Source: Thiotrichaceae bacterium (GTDB lineage: Bacteria > Pseudomonadota > Gammaproteobacteria > Thiotrichales > Thiotrichaceae). From it: DNA of 37,366 nucleotides. Positions within the stretch are counted from its first letter, which is position 1, and every line of letters starts with the position of its first letter. Location of the stretch: NCBI GenBank assembly GCA_026988095.1, contig JALSLX010000127.1, positions 1 through 37,366 on the forward strand, in the 5' to 3' direction. The notes under the pieces are model-generated. The model saw only the letters and a program-made list of their open reading frames with translations. It searched no databases and was not told the origin of the DNA. Shown here one piece after another: positions 1 through 7,973 of the stretch. Made by a program: the position numbers and the translations under genes.

Positions 1-2395
1 TTTCAGTACGAATTTTTTCTAAGGCAGAGCCGATTCCATACCAAGCGGGTAGGGTGTGTCTTGCCTGCGCCCAACCAAATACCCATGGGATTGCTCGGAT
101 AGAAGACTTAGAACGGTCTACTTTACGATGAGAAGGTCGTGAGCCAATATTGAGTTGTCCAATTTCAGTAACAGGCGTGTTTTCGTAAAAATAATCTTGG
201 AATCCTACGGTGTTATCAGTTAAGCCACGGTAGCTAAGCTCACCTGCTGATGCGATAGATGCCATCGCATTATGGTAGCTTTCATCATATTGTCCGCGTT
301 TCTTTACAACGGATTGACTGGCTTTAAGTAAGCCTGTAATACCAACACCTAATTCATAAACAGCTGTTTCAACATTGCCATATTTATTTGATAATACTTC
401 ACCTTGCTCAGTAAACTTGATTTGACCATGCACGGTGTCAGGTGGCTGAGAGATAATAGCTTCATGCGTTGGTCCGCCACCACGTCCCACAGTACCACCA
501 CGGCCGTGGAACATTCGACATTTTACGCCATATTTATTGGTAAGTTCGATAACTTGACGTTGTGCATTGTAGAGATTCCATTGTGATGCAAGGATTCCAC
601 CGTCTTTGCATGAATCAGAATACCCCAGCATAACCTCTTGTAAGTTGCCTGAAGCTTTTAGCAGTGCCATGTATTCGGTATTTTGGAAGAGGTCTGTTAG
701 TACGCCGACAATGTGTTGTAAGTCTTCAATGGTTTCAAAGAGTGGGGATATTTGAATGTTGCAAAATTTGTTGCCATCCTTGTCTGTACCAACTAAGCCA
801 GCAAGTCTTGCTAAGAACATTACTTCCATGACATGGCTGGCAGCGTGAGTCATTGAAATAACGTAAGTACCAAATAGGTTATCACCTGTTTCTGAGCGCA
901 TTTCAACCATTGTGTCAAATAACTCAAGCGTTTCTATTGTACTTTCATAGAGTGATTCAGGGTTTGCTTTAGGTAGGTGTGGGCGGCTAATAAGCTCAGC
1001 AAGCGCTTTAATTCGCTTTTCTTCTGATAAGCTATTGTAATCAAGTTTTGGTGCAAATTGCTGTAAAACTTCGGCAACTGCATTGGTGTGAACCGTAGAT
1101 TCTTGGCGCATATCCAATTCGTAAAGTGAAAAACCACAAGTTTCTACAAGTCGTGTTAAGTCTTTTAGTTCACGTTTTGAAACATCTTTATCATTGTGGC
1201 TAATGAGTGATTCACGAATCAGAGTAAGTTCAGCCAAAAAATCATCAACACTATTATAAGCACAAGCAGGCAAAGCAATTGGTTTTCCTTTAATGCGGCT
1301 TTGTACTGCTTTTAAGGTTGAGTTTAGTCGATAAGCAATAAACTGTAATTTACGGCGGTAAGGCTCGCGGGAAAATAGCTCTGGCTGTTTTTTAAAGGCA
1401 AGTTTATTTAGCTCTTTTTCATCTTTATCTAGTGATACTTGAAAAGCAGCGGTAGGTTTAATGAACTCAAGATCGTGAGAAAGTAAACTACGCAGATCAA
1501 TAACACGATTGTGATATTCCTTTAAGGCTTCCTGCATATGTAAACGAATCGCATTGCGTGTTACAGCAGGGGTTACATAAGGGTTTCCATCACGATCACC
1601 ACCAATCCATGAGCCAAACTTTAGAATGCTGGGAATAGTGATTTCGCCACTCCTATAAACTTTGCGGGTAGCACGTTCAAAGTAACGATATATCATCGGT
1701 ATCGCTTCAAATAAGCTCGCATGGAAATAAAATAACCCATAGCGCACTTCATCTTCAACCGAAGGTTTGTTGTGACGAACTTCGCTAGTGCGCCACAGTA
1801 TTTGTATTTGCGCTTTGAGCTGGCGGTGAATAGAGCTACGCTCCTCATCCGTTAAGTCATTGTCATTAAGTTGGTCAATTATTAAGAATATACGGCGTTG
1901 TAAAGTCATTATTGTACGACGACGCGCTTCAGTAGGGTGGGCTGTGAATACTGGAATGTAGCGCATTTCGTTAATGATGCTCTGCATTTCATCAGCGTTT
2001 AAGCCTGATTCTTTTAACTCGCTTACTGTGCCTAAGAAAGACCCTTTCCATAATTTATTATCGCCTGAGCGATAAAGCTTGCGACGCTCGCGGTGTAAAA
2101 AATCTTCTTCTACAATATTTGATAATACGTAAAAGACGTTAAATGCACGTGTGACTTGTCTAAGTTTATTGTTATTGAGCGATTCTATTGTAGCCATCAA
2201 TGCTTGGCGCTTTGAGTCATCATCTTCATGGCGAAGGCTAATATAGCCTTGTCTTAAGCTTTCAACAGTATTGAATACTTTTTCACCTTCTTGCTCCTTT
2301 AGTACTTCTCCTAATAAGTGACCAACAATACGAACTTGGTCTTGTAATAATCCAACGTTGGCAGGGTGTTTTGTGCTCGTAGTTTCAGTATTCAT
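1..2395 (-). CDS. ppc: Phosphoenolpyruvate carboxylase, C-terminus missing (runs off window start)
   Basis: The gene encodes the cytosolic enzyme that carboxylates PEP to oxaloacetate, the main anaplerotic step. The frame stays open for 798 codons from the ATG at 2395 to base 2. Family landmarks lie in order in the same frame: VFTAHPTEARRRT with the catalytic His (about 1930-1970), FGSWIGGDRDGNP (about 1580-1618), and RGGTVGRGGGPTHEA (about 455-505). The WAQARHTLPAWYGIG segment lies at the window edge. The E. coli enzyme is 883 residues, so roughly the last 10-15% should lie beyond base 1. No clear Shine-Dalgarno sequence precedes the ATG. The gene is divergent from nothing close and reads away from fnr. 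Identification is secure; the length is only an estimate. Confidence 0.96.
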   Translation of the reverse strand, partial: MNTETTSTKHPANVGLLQDQVRIVGHLLGEVLKEQEGEKVFNTVESLRQGYISLRHEDDDSKRQALMATIESLNNNKLRQVTRAFNVFYVLSNIVEEDFLHRERRKLYRSGDNKLWKGSFLGTVSELKESGLNADEMQSIINEMRYIPVFTAHPTEARRRTIMTLQRRIFLIIDQLNDNDLTDEERSSIHRQLKAQIQILWRTSEVRHNKPSVEDEVRYGLFYFHASLFEAIPMIYRYFERATRKVYRSGEITIPSILKFGSWIGGDRDGNPYVTPAVTRNAIRLHMQEALKEYHNRVIDLRSLLSHDLEFIKPTAAFQVSLDKDEKELNKLAFKKQPELFSREPYRRKLQFIAYRLNSTLKAVQSRIKGKPIALPACAYNSVDDFLAELTLIRESLISHNDKDVSKRELKDLTRLVETCGFSLYELDMRQESTVHTNAVAEVLQQFAPKLDYNSLSEEKRIKALAELISRPHLPKANPESLYESTIETLELFDTMVEMRSETGDNLFGTYVISMTHAASHVMEVMFLARLAGLVGTDKDGNKFCNIQISPLFETIEDLQHIVGVLTDLFQNTEYMALLKASGNLQEVMLGYSDSCKDGGILASQWNLYNAQRQVIELTNKYGVKCRMFHGRGGTVGRGGGPTHEAIISQPPDTVHGQIKFTEQGEVLSNKYGNVETAVYELGVGITGLLKASQSVVKKRGQYDESYHNAMASIASAGELSYRGLTDNTVGFQDYFYENTPVTEIGQLNIGSRPSHRKVDRSKSSIRAIPWVFGWAQARHTLPAWYGIGSALEKIRTE

Positions 2396-2557
2396 ATTAA
2401 GGAGGGGTTATTAGAGAAGTGCGCGATGATAGTTATTTTACACTAAAATGCAAATATACACGTGGAGATAGAGCGTTAAATAGTTTTAGAATCAGCTGTT
2501 TATATAGATTTTACATGACTTATCAGTATTCCTTTAAGGTAACTGATATAGCGTTGA

Positions 2558-3298
2558 CTATTTTTTATAAGATGTAGATGTATGTGCCAATTTTTGAAGT
2601 TTTTCCATGTCAGAGATAATTACTAAACGACGATCCATTTGGATGAGCCCGTCTTCAGTCATGCGTGAGATAATCCTACTAAGTGTTTCTACAGCCATAC
2701 CTAGATAGTTTGATAAGTCTTGACGTGGCATAGGGAGAATGAACTCTTGCCCAGAAAACCCTCTAGACTGGAAGTGTGAGGACATCTCTAGTAAAAAAGT
2801 CGCTAACCTTTCATTAGTTTGTTGTTGACCGAGAGAAAGTAATAAACTTTGGTTGTGAGATATTTCTTTGCCTACTTGATGCATCATCTCTTTACGGACT
2901 CCAGAAAGACGAGCACATAAGTCATGAAAATCCTCCATGGCAATTTTACACAGTAGAGTATCCTCCAATGCAGTAGCATCACAACTGTGAATACCACTGT
3001 TAAAAGCATCAAAACCTAGTAAGTCCCCAGGTAAGTGAAATTCTAAAACTTGCTCTTGGCCGTCCTCATTGGAGATAGAGGTTTTAATAGCACCTGACTT
3101 AATGGCATAAATACCATCCACTTCATCTTTAGAATGATATAAAGCATCTTTCTTTTTGATTTTAATGGTTTTATCTACGGATATTTCAAGTTCAGCTATT
3201 TCAGATGGGGAGAGGCCATTAGGAATACAGACATTATTTAAACTACAAGATTCACAGCTGATAGATTTTTGGGAGAAGTTATTAGGTTTTTCTAGCAT
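2558..3298 (-). CDS. fnr: FNR-type oxygen-sensing Crp-family regulator
   Basis: This 246-residue protein is a cytosolic DNA-binding regulator that senses oxygen through a [4Fe-4S] cluster. It has Cys15, Cys18 and Cys24, the Cx2Cx5C spacing of E. coli FNR, plus Cys117 in the position of FNR Cys122. All four cluster ligands are therefore present. A cyclic-nucleotide-like beta barrel covers about residues 30-145, a dimer helix follows, and a winged helix-turn-helix lies at about 190-235. The recognition helix carries ETLSRI, matching the E-S-R contacts that read TTGAT-N4-ATCAA sites in FNR. It is the first ATG after the intergenic region and has no obvious ribosome-binding site. Related regulators (Anr, Fnr) are the only serious alternatives and have the same role. 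Confidence 0.93.
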   Translation of the reverse strand: MLEKPNNFSQKSISCESCSLNNVCIPNGLSPSEIAELEISVDKTIKIKKKDALYHSKDEVDGIYAIKSGAIKTSISNEDGQEQVLEFHLPGDLLGFDAFNSGIHSCDATALEDTLLCKIAMEDFHDLCARLSGVRKEMMHQVGKEISHNQSLLLSLGQQQTNERLATFLLEMSSHFQSRGFSGQEFILPMPRQDLSNYLGMAVETLSRIISRMTEDGLIQMDRRLVIISDMEKLQKLAHTSTSYKK

Positions 3299-3456
3299 AG
3301 GTTCAGAGTATGTTCTTTTTTATATTAAGGCAAGCAAAGGCTACATTGTATCTCTTTATTTCAGCATATTTTTAATGTAATGAGGAACTTTGAGGAAATA
3401 TATGATGAAATAAAAGTAAAGACCTCTTTGAAAGCTAAGAAATAATAATAATTTTA

Positions 3457-3565
3457 CTTGGTTCAGCTTTCAGACAGCTAACAGTCTGTAATATAGACTC
3501 CGCTAACAACAATAAGAATCGCCTAAGCGATCACAGATTCAACGGGCTTCGGCCCGTTTTTTTTC
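3457..3565 (+). ncRNA. Candidate small RNA (or pssA leader) with three stem-loops
   Basis: This roughly 105-nt stretch lies between divergent fnr and pssA and ends in a textbook terminator although no plus-strand protein gene precedes it. Stem 1 is CAGAC...GTCTG (3471-3488). An A-rich single-stranded run of ARN-type triplets follows (3504-3519), which resembles an Hfq-binding stretch. Stem 2 is ATCGC-CTAA-GCGAT (3518-3531). The terminator is at 3541-3564. A weak TTGAAA (3428-3433) with an AT-rich -10 area around 3446-3455 could start transcription near 3460. The 5' end is a guess. The alternative is a transcription attenuator in the pssA leader, since pssA begins 47 nt after the T-run. No competing antiterminator was seen. 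Confidence 0.45.
3541..3564 (+). terminator. Strong intrinsic terminator with UUCG tetraloop
   Basis: The arms AACGGGC and GCCCGTT pair perfectly around a TTCG loop and are followed by eight T residues (3557-3564). It is oriented on the plus strand, upstream of pssA and downstream of no protein gene, and so marks the 3' end of a non-coding transcript or leader. Confidence 0.9.
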
Positions 3566-3610
3566 GCTTAAAATTTATCATTTTTTGTATAAGTATGTAA
3601 AAATGAGTCT

Positions 3611-4408
3611 ATGACTGAAAATAATGAAAGCATCAATAAAAGCACGAATAATAGTAAATCACCACGAAAAGGGGTTTATTTGTTACCAAACCTTGTAACC
3701 ACAGCCGCACTGTTCAGTGGTTTTTATGGGATTCTTGCTGGGGTTAACGGACAATTTGAAAATGCTGCAATAGCTGTATTTGTTGCGATGATTTTAGATG
3801 GGTTAGATGGGCGTGTAGCCCGCTGGACTAATACACAATCAGAGTTTGGTGAGCAATATGATAGTTTGTCCGATCTTGTTTCCTTTGGTTTAGCCCCAGC
3901 ATTAATCATGTATTTATGGGCATTGGTTCATATGCGGGAGGTTAGTGTTTCTTGGGGCAAGTTTGGTTGGATGGCAGCATTTATTTATGTGGCTTGCGCT
4001 GCATTACGACTTGCCCGTTTTAATGTACAGATTGAAGACGTCGATAAAAAATACTTCATAGGTCTACCTAGTCCAGCTTCTGCTGGCATTATGGTCGGTA
4101 TGATTTGGATGTTGAATGATTTGGATGTGGCAGGAAAAGCCATTCAGATTCCAGCATTGATAATGACTGTAGCTGCAGGTCTGTTGATGGTTAGCAATGT
4201 AAAATATCATAGTTTCAAGGATTTTGACGCTAAAAGCAAAGTTCCGCATTTAACAATACTAGGCATCGTTTTGGCCTTTGCTTTTATTCAGGTTGATCCA
4301 CCTAAGGTATTGTTTTCCATGTTTTTTATCTACGCGATGTCTGGCCCTTTGAATTGTTTGCGCGATATAAGAAAAGCGAAAAAGAAAAATACTTCTGCAG
4401 AGAAATAA
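3611..4408 (+). CDS. pssA: CDP-diacylglycerol-serine O-phosphatidyltransferase
   Basis: This inner-membrane enzyme joins CDP-diacylglycerol and serine to make phosphatidylserine, the precursor of phosphatidylethanolamine. The 265-residue protein has the CDP-alcohol phosphotransferase signature DG..DGR.AR........G..YDSLSD at about residues 63-90. The signature's aspartates and glycines are intact, and seven or so hydrophobic segments follow. Length and motif match the polytopic type-II PssA rather than the peripheral E. coli enzyme. The tail is short and lysine-rich. The gene sits 188 bp before leuA, a neighbourhood seen in many proteobacteria where ilvC-pssA-leuA occur together; ilvC is not here. 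The ATG at 3611 overlaps the end of a three-codon ATG-AGT-CTA-TGA reading frame at 3603. Confidence 0.93.
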   Translation: MTENNESINKSTNNSKSPRKGVYLLPNLVTTAALFSGFYGILAGVNGQFENAAIAVFVAMILDGLDGRVARWTNTQSEFGEQYDSLSDLVSFGLAPALIMYLWALVHMREVSVSWGKFGWMAAFIYVACAALRLARFNVQIEDVDKKYFIGLPSPASAGIMVGMIWMLNDLDVAGKAIQIPALIMTVAAGLLMVSNVKYHSFKDFDAKSKVPHLTILGIVLAFAFIQVDPPKVLFSMFFIYAMSGPLNCLRDIRKAKKKNTSAEK

Positions 4409-4486
4409 ACATATGTACTGAGACCTTTGCATGAGAGTATGTCGAAAGTCATTATAGAGGAAATTCAAACATTTTTAATGCGTCAT

Positions 4487-4505
4487 ATATCTTGTGCCAA
4501 GATAT
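4487..4505. promoter_or_regulatory. 19-bp perfect dyad upstream of leuA, possible operator
   Basis: ATATCTTG and CAAGATAT form perfect 8-bp arms around TGC. The dyad lies about 60 bp upstream of the -35 of the best leuA promoter candidate, a plausible position for an activator or repressor. No T-run follows, so it is not a terminator. The binding protein is unknown. Confidence 0.4.
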
Positions 4506-4541
4506 CAGAATGAAGACAATATAAATAATTATAACTGTGAC

Positions 4542-4570
4542 TTTCTCTATAGCTATCTAAACTCTATAAT
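4542..4570 (+). promoter_or_regulatory. Likely sigma-70 promoter for leuA
   Basis: A consensus -10 TATAAT (4565-4570) follows TTTCTC (4542-4547) by 17 bp. Transcription would start near 4577, giving a leader of about 20 nt that carries GGATGGAG as ribosome-binding site before the ATG at 4597. The short leader leaves no room for a leucine attenuator peptide. Confidence 0.5.
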
Positions 4571-4596
4571 AGTTACTCTAGGATGGAGTTAATTTA

Positions 4597-6156
4597 ATGA
4601 GCAATAATATTTCTAACGATCGTTTAATCATATTTGATACAACCTTGCGTGATGGCGAACAAAGCCCTGGCGCATCTATGACATTGGAAGAAAAGGTACG
4701 TATCGCTCAACACTTAGAGAAAATGCAGGTTGATGTAATTGAAGCTGGTTTCCCCATTGCTAGCCCTGGTGATTTTAAATCGGTTAAAGCCGTTGCAAGC
4801 GCAATAAAAGATAGTACCGTTTGTGGTTTGGCTAGAGCATTAGATAAAGATATCGAATGTGCAGGCAACGCATTAAAAAAGGCCAATTCATCACGTATAC
4901 ACACATTCATTGCAACTTCGCCAATCCATATGAAAGAGAAGTTGCGTATGCAACCTGATGATGTGTTGACCCAAGCTGTAGTAGCAGTTAAAAAAGCACG
5001 GCAATTCACTGATAATGTTGAATTTTCAGCAGAAGATGCAGGGCGATCTGAATTAGACTTTCTATGTCGAGTGGTCGAAGCAACCATAGATGCAGGGGCA
5101 ACCACTATCAATATTCCAGACACTGTTGGTTATAATATTCCACACCAGTTTGGAGAATTGATTAAACAGCTAATCGAGCGAGTTCCAAATTCTGATAAAG
5201 CTATATTTTCCGTGCATTGCCATAATGACTTAGGGCTTGCGGTAGGCAACTCGTTGGCATCAGTTTTGAATGGTGCACGCCAAGTCGAATGTACCATTAA
5301 TGGTTTGGGTGAACGTGCTGGTAATGCCTCGCTAGAAGAAGTGGTGATGGCAATTCGCACTCGCCAAGATGTTTTTGGGATTGATACCAATATAAATGCC
5401 ACCATGATTGTCCCAACATCACGTTTAGTATCATCGGTGACAGGTTTTCCTGTGCAACCTAATAAAGCGATTGTGGGAGCAAATGCTTTTGCACATGAGT
5501 CAGGCATCCACCAAGATGGCGTATTAAAATCACGCGAAACCTACGAAATTATGCGAGCTCAGGATGTGGGTTGGTCTGACAATAAAATTGTTCTCGGTAA
5601 GCACTCAGGGCGTAGCGCATTACGTTCTCGTTTAGAGGAAATCGGAATAAAGCTAGAAAGTGAAGAAGCTCTAAATGCTGCATTCTCACGTTTTAAAGAC
5701 GTTGCCGACCGTAAACATGAAATTTTCGATGAAGATTTAGTCGCTATAGCAAACGAATCGCAAACCGCAATGGAACATACACGTTTTCACCTTGTATCAT
5801 CATGGGTATGTTCTGAAACAGGCGAAACGCCACACGCAAAAGTCACTTTAAAAGTTGATGGAGAAGAAGTTTCAGCCGAATCCGATGGTGGTGGATCAGT
5901 TGATGCTGTGTTCTCTGCGATTAAAGAAATAGTGACTGATCATGGAACGCTAGAGCTATATTCGGTAAATGCCATTACCAGTGGTACAGATGCTCAGGGT
6001 GAAGTGAGCGTAAAGCTTGAGAAAGCAGGGCGCCAAGTATATGGTAGTGGTTCTGATCCTGATATCGTGATTGCTTCTGCAAATGCGTATTTAGATGCTT
6101 TGAACAAACTGGCGGTCGCCACTGAACGTGAACACCCTCAAGACCACGGTGTATAA
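4597..6156 (+). CDS. leuA: 2-isopropylmalate synthase
   Basis: The cytosolic first enzyme of leucine synthesis condenses acetyl-CoA with 2-oxoisovalerate. The 519-residue protein is normal length. It has [13 protein letters not shown] at about residues 13-25 and the metal-binding HCHNDLG (about 206-212). The conserved NGLGERAGN follows, then the catalytic ESGIHQDG (about 303-310). A C-terminal LeuA dimer domain (about 390-505) is the usual site of leucine feedback inhibition. A good GGAG site precedes the ATG. leuA is followed after three bases by the glycosylase-like gene, so the two are probably cotranscribed. Regulation may involve the dyad at 4487-4505. Confidence 0.97.
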   Translation: MSNNISNDRLIIFDTTLRDGEQSPGASMTLEEKVRIAQHLEKMQVDVIEAGFPIASPGDFKSVKAVASAIKDSTVCGLARALDKDIECAGNALKKANSSRIHTFIATSPIHMKEKLRMQPDDVLTQAVVAVKKARQFTDNVEFSAEDAGRSELDFLCRVVEATIDAGATTINIPDTVGYNIPHQFGELIKQLIERVPNSDKAIFSVHCHNDLGLAVGNSLASVLNGARQVECTINGLGERAGNASLEEVVMAIRTRQDVFGIDTNINATMIVPTSRLVSSVTGFPVQPNKAIVGANAFAHESGIHQDGVLKSRETYEIMRAQDVGWSDNKIVLGKHSGRSALRSRLEEIGIKLESEEALNAAFSRFKDVADRKHEIFDEDLVAIANESQTAMEHTRFHLVSSWVCSETGETPHAKVTLKVDGEEVSAESDGGGSVDAVFSAIKEIVTDHGTLELYSVNAITSGTDAQGEVSVKLEKAGRQVYGSGSDPDIVIASANAYLDALNKLAVATEREHPQDHGV

Positions 6157-6159
6157 GTT

Positions 6160-7026
6160 TTGACGAGTCCTTCCCAGCTAAAGTATCTCGATGCTATGGG
6201 CATACCTGTTTGGGTATCCCGCGATATTGTGGTTGCTTTAGATGACCCCCAACTAACAACTGGCTCAAATGTGGAACAGGCGCAAGCTTATTCACAATCT
6301 CAACAGCACCAACCAACAACACAAACAATATCAGCGTCAAATTCTGCTGTGAGTATTCTGCAAAGTTTAAGCCAACAAAGTGAACCTTCTAATAGACAAC
6401 GCCAACTTACGCAAAATCCAGCTGCAAAAAACCCCGCATCACCTGTGCAATCAGAATCAAAAACCTTAGCTGATAGTTCAAAAAATTATAAACCCACTCA
6501 AAATGAAATAGCACGCACCGCAAGTCATCTTGTTTATGCCTGTGGCAGTATGCAAGCGGATTGGATGATTATTGGAGAATCCCCTGAACTAAATGATGAG
6601 CGTAGTCATCAGCCATATTCCGGTGATGCAGGCATATTATTAGAGAATATGTTACGCGCTGTAGGACTAGAAAACCCACGAAAAGATGCTTATATTGTGA
6701 ATGTTATCAAAGCTTCTATGCAAGCAATCGTTCCAGAATCAGTCGGTGAATTAAATCAAATATTAAGCCAGAAAATTAAACAAGTTAATCCCAAACTTAT
6801 ACTTATTGTTGGGCAACTTTCAGCACAAAATGTATTACAGTCAAAAGAGCCGTTAGCTCGCTTACGTGCAAAAGCACAAAAGCACCCCGAAACAAATACA
6901 GACATCATTGTCACTTACTACCCAACGCATCTACTCAGTAAGCCAATTGATAAACGCAAAGCATGGGAAGATTTAAAGCTCGCTATGAAACTGATAAATG
7001 ATGCACCGGATGCGGCATCATTATGA
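6160..7026 (+). CDS. Uracil-DNA-glycosylase-superfamily protein
   Basis: The 288-residue protein has two parts. The N-terminus carries a LKYLDAMGIPVWVSRD block (residues 7-22), then a Gln/Ser-rich low-complexity linker (about 45-115). The C-terminal domain (about 120-285) has the UDG-superfamily motif GESPELNDERSHQPYSGDAG, a Rossmann-like core with ILIVGQLSAQNVL, and the late YPTHLLS motif. The four-cysteine iron-sulfur site of family-4 enzymes is not visible; only one Cys is present near it. Activity is therefore uncertain. The start is taken as TTG at 6160 because the conserved N-terminal block begins before the first ATG at 6193. The gene lies directly before rimI, the place where E. coli has holD (DNA polymerase III psi). 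Confidence 0.75.
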   Translation: MTSPSQLKYLDAMGIPVWVSRDIVVALDDPQLTTGSNVEQAQAYSQSQQHQPTTQTISASNSAVSILQSLSQQSEPSNRQRQLTQNPAAKNPASPVQSESKTLADSSKNYKPTQNEIARTASHLVYACGSMQADWMIIGESPELNDERSHQPYSGDAGILLENMLRAVGLENPRKDAYIVNVIKASMQAIVPESVGELNQILSQKIKQVNPKLILIVGQLSAQNVLQSKEPLARLRAKAQKHPETNTDIIVTYYPTHLLSKPIDKRKAWEDLKLAMKLINDAPDAASL

Positions 7027-7033
7027 ATAAATA

Positions 7034-7501
7034 ATGACTGATAAACTCGCACTAAAATACCTGCGAAAAATGATTCATGCAGACTTAGAAAATGTTATGC
7101 AAGGCGAACTAGCCTCTTATCCCCATCCTTGGACAATCGGAAACTTTGAAGATTGCTTGCGAAATCGACGTTTATTCTCGTGCTGGGTATTTGAGTTTGA
7201 TGAGAAGTTTGCAGGTCACGTCATGTTATCAACAGGCGCTGGCGAGGCACATATTCTCAATATCTGTGTTTATCCTGACTATCAAAACCAAGGTTGGGGG
7301 AGAAAGCTATTAGCAGAAGCTGAATTGATTGCAAAACAGCATCAAGCTGAAAATTGTATTTTAGAAGTAAGAAAATCAAATAAAGTGGGTATTCATCTTT
7401 ACCATTCAGAAGGTTACAACGAAATTGGTTTAAGAAAGGACTACTATCCTGCAAAAAAAGGCAGGGAAGATGCCATTGTAATGGCTAAAACATTATTTTA
7501 G
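7034..7501 (+). CDS. rimI: Ribosomal-protein-alanine N-acetyltransferase
   Basis: A GNAT-fold acetyltransferase of 155 residues that, in E. coli, acetylates the N-terminal alanine of ribosomal protein S18. The acetyl-CoA loop is clear in NICVYPDYQNQGWGRKLL (about residues 75-92, the Q-x-x-G-x-G type). The late EVRKSNKVGIHLYHSEGY and GRREDA-like ending are characteristic of RimI. It follows the glycosylase-like gene by 7 bp and is probably the last gene of the leuA transcript. It ends convergent with the HIT gene 40 bp away. Confidence 0.92.
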   Translation: MTDKLALKYLRKMIHADLENVMQGELASYPHPWTIGNFEDCLRNRRLFSCWVFEFDEKFAGHVMLSTGAGEAHILNICVYPDYQNQGWGRKLLAEAELIAKQHQAENCILEVRKSNKVGIHLYHSEGYNEIGLRKDYYPAKKGREDAIVMAKTLF

Positions 7502-7540
7502 CTTAGTTATCATACGGCTAAATATTAAGGAAACACTGAT

Positions 7541-7915
7541 CTAAACCTCATTATCTATTCTCAACAGAAGTTTTTTTATAAAACTATCTATCGAAGGTAG
7601 TTCTAGCTGGCTTTCACGTTGTTTTACCCCCCACATTGGTTCAGGGAAGTAACTATCCTCTTTAAACCTAGCCATAATATGCCAATGCACCTGAGGAACG
7701 TAGTTAGCAAAGGATGCGATATTAATTTTTTCAGGCTTGTAATAACTCAGCATCTCCGTTTCAATCACATTTAATAACTGCCAGATTTGTTGTTTGGTTT
7801 CAGTCGGACAATCAGTCATTTCCTTGCACGGCTCTTGTGCAAATATTTTTAGCCAAGGAATTTCGGATACTTCTACTTCAATGCGGATATGTTTATTCTC
7901 GTACAGTGGGTTCAT
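7541..7915 (-). CDS. HIT-family protein with incomplete histidine triad
   Basis: A small nucleotide-binding protein of the histidine-triad superfamily, 124 residues from the chosen start. The triad region reads Q-V-H-W-H-I-M (residues 75-81). The first His is Gln, while the middle His, the usual nucleophile, and the third remain. A PEPMWG-like tail block follows, as in the proteobacterial subgroup. I chose the ATG at 7915 (MNPLYENKHIR) because homologous HIT proteins begin this way. The longer frame from 7975 adds 20 unrelated residues and would overlap the start of the divergent Nudix gene. The substrate is unknown; hydrolysis of dinucleoside polyphosphates or AMP conjugates is the usual family role. 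Confidence 0.85.
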   Translation of the reverse strand: MNPLYENKHIRIEVEVSEIPWLKIFAQEPCKEMTDCPTETKQQIWQLLNVIETEMLSYYKPEKINIASFANYVPQVHWHIMARFKEDSYFPEPMWGVKQRESQLELPSIDSFIKKLLLRIDNEV

Positions 7916-7945
7916 AGTATGGTGATCATTTTTAAAGGAGTAAGT

Positions 7946-7972
7946 GAAGGAATAATATAATATAATTCCTTC
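7946..7972. promoter_or_regulatory. 27-bp dyad between HIT and Nudix genes
   Basis: GAAGGAAT (7946-7953) and ATTCCTTC (7965-7972) are perfect 8-bp arms around an AT-only spacer. The dyad ends one base before the Nudix ATG (7974). It could be an operator for both divergent genes or an mRNA hairpin hiding the GGAAGGAA-type ribosome-binding sequence of the Nudix gene. Confidence 0.4.
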
Positions 7973-7973
7973 C

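Noticed and set aside
3156-3380. 74-codon plus-strand open frame that could be a gene before the 3541 terminator
   Set aside because: Its first two thirds are antisense to fnr and its product shows no domain. It ends about 160 bp before the terminator.
4419-4440. GAGACCTTTGCATGA resembling an insertion-sequence end
   Set aside because: No matching inverted end or transposase was found nearby, so a single short match is not enough.
4493-4515. Sigma-54 promoter on the minus strand (TTGGCAC)
   Set aside because: The -12 GC element at the needed spacing is missing, and it would read into pssA's 3' end.
4707-5123. 138-codon minus-strand open frame
   Set aside because: It lies wholly antisense to the well-supported leuA gene and resembles no family. 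Similar antisense frames inside rpsA, pepA, mgtE, kdsD, yrbG and the symporter were dropped for the same reason.
7526-7545. TTAAGGAAACACTGATCT as a solo end of hairpin family A
   Set aside because: Only about two thirds of the bases match and no other part of the element is present.
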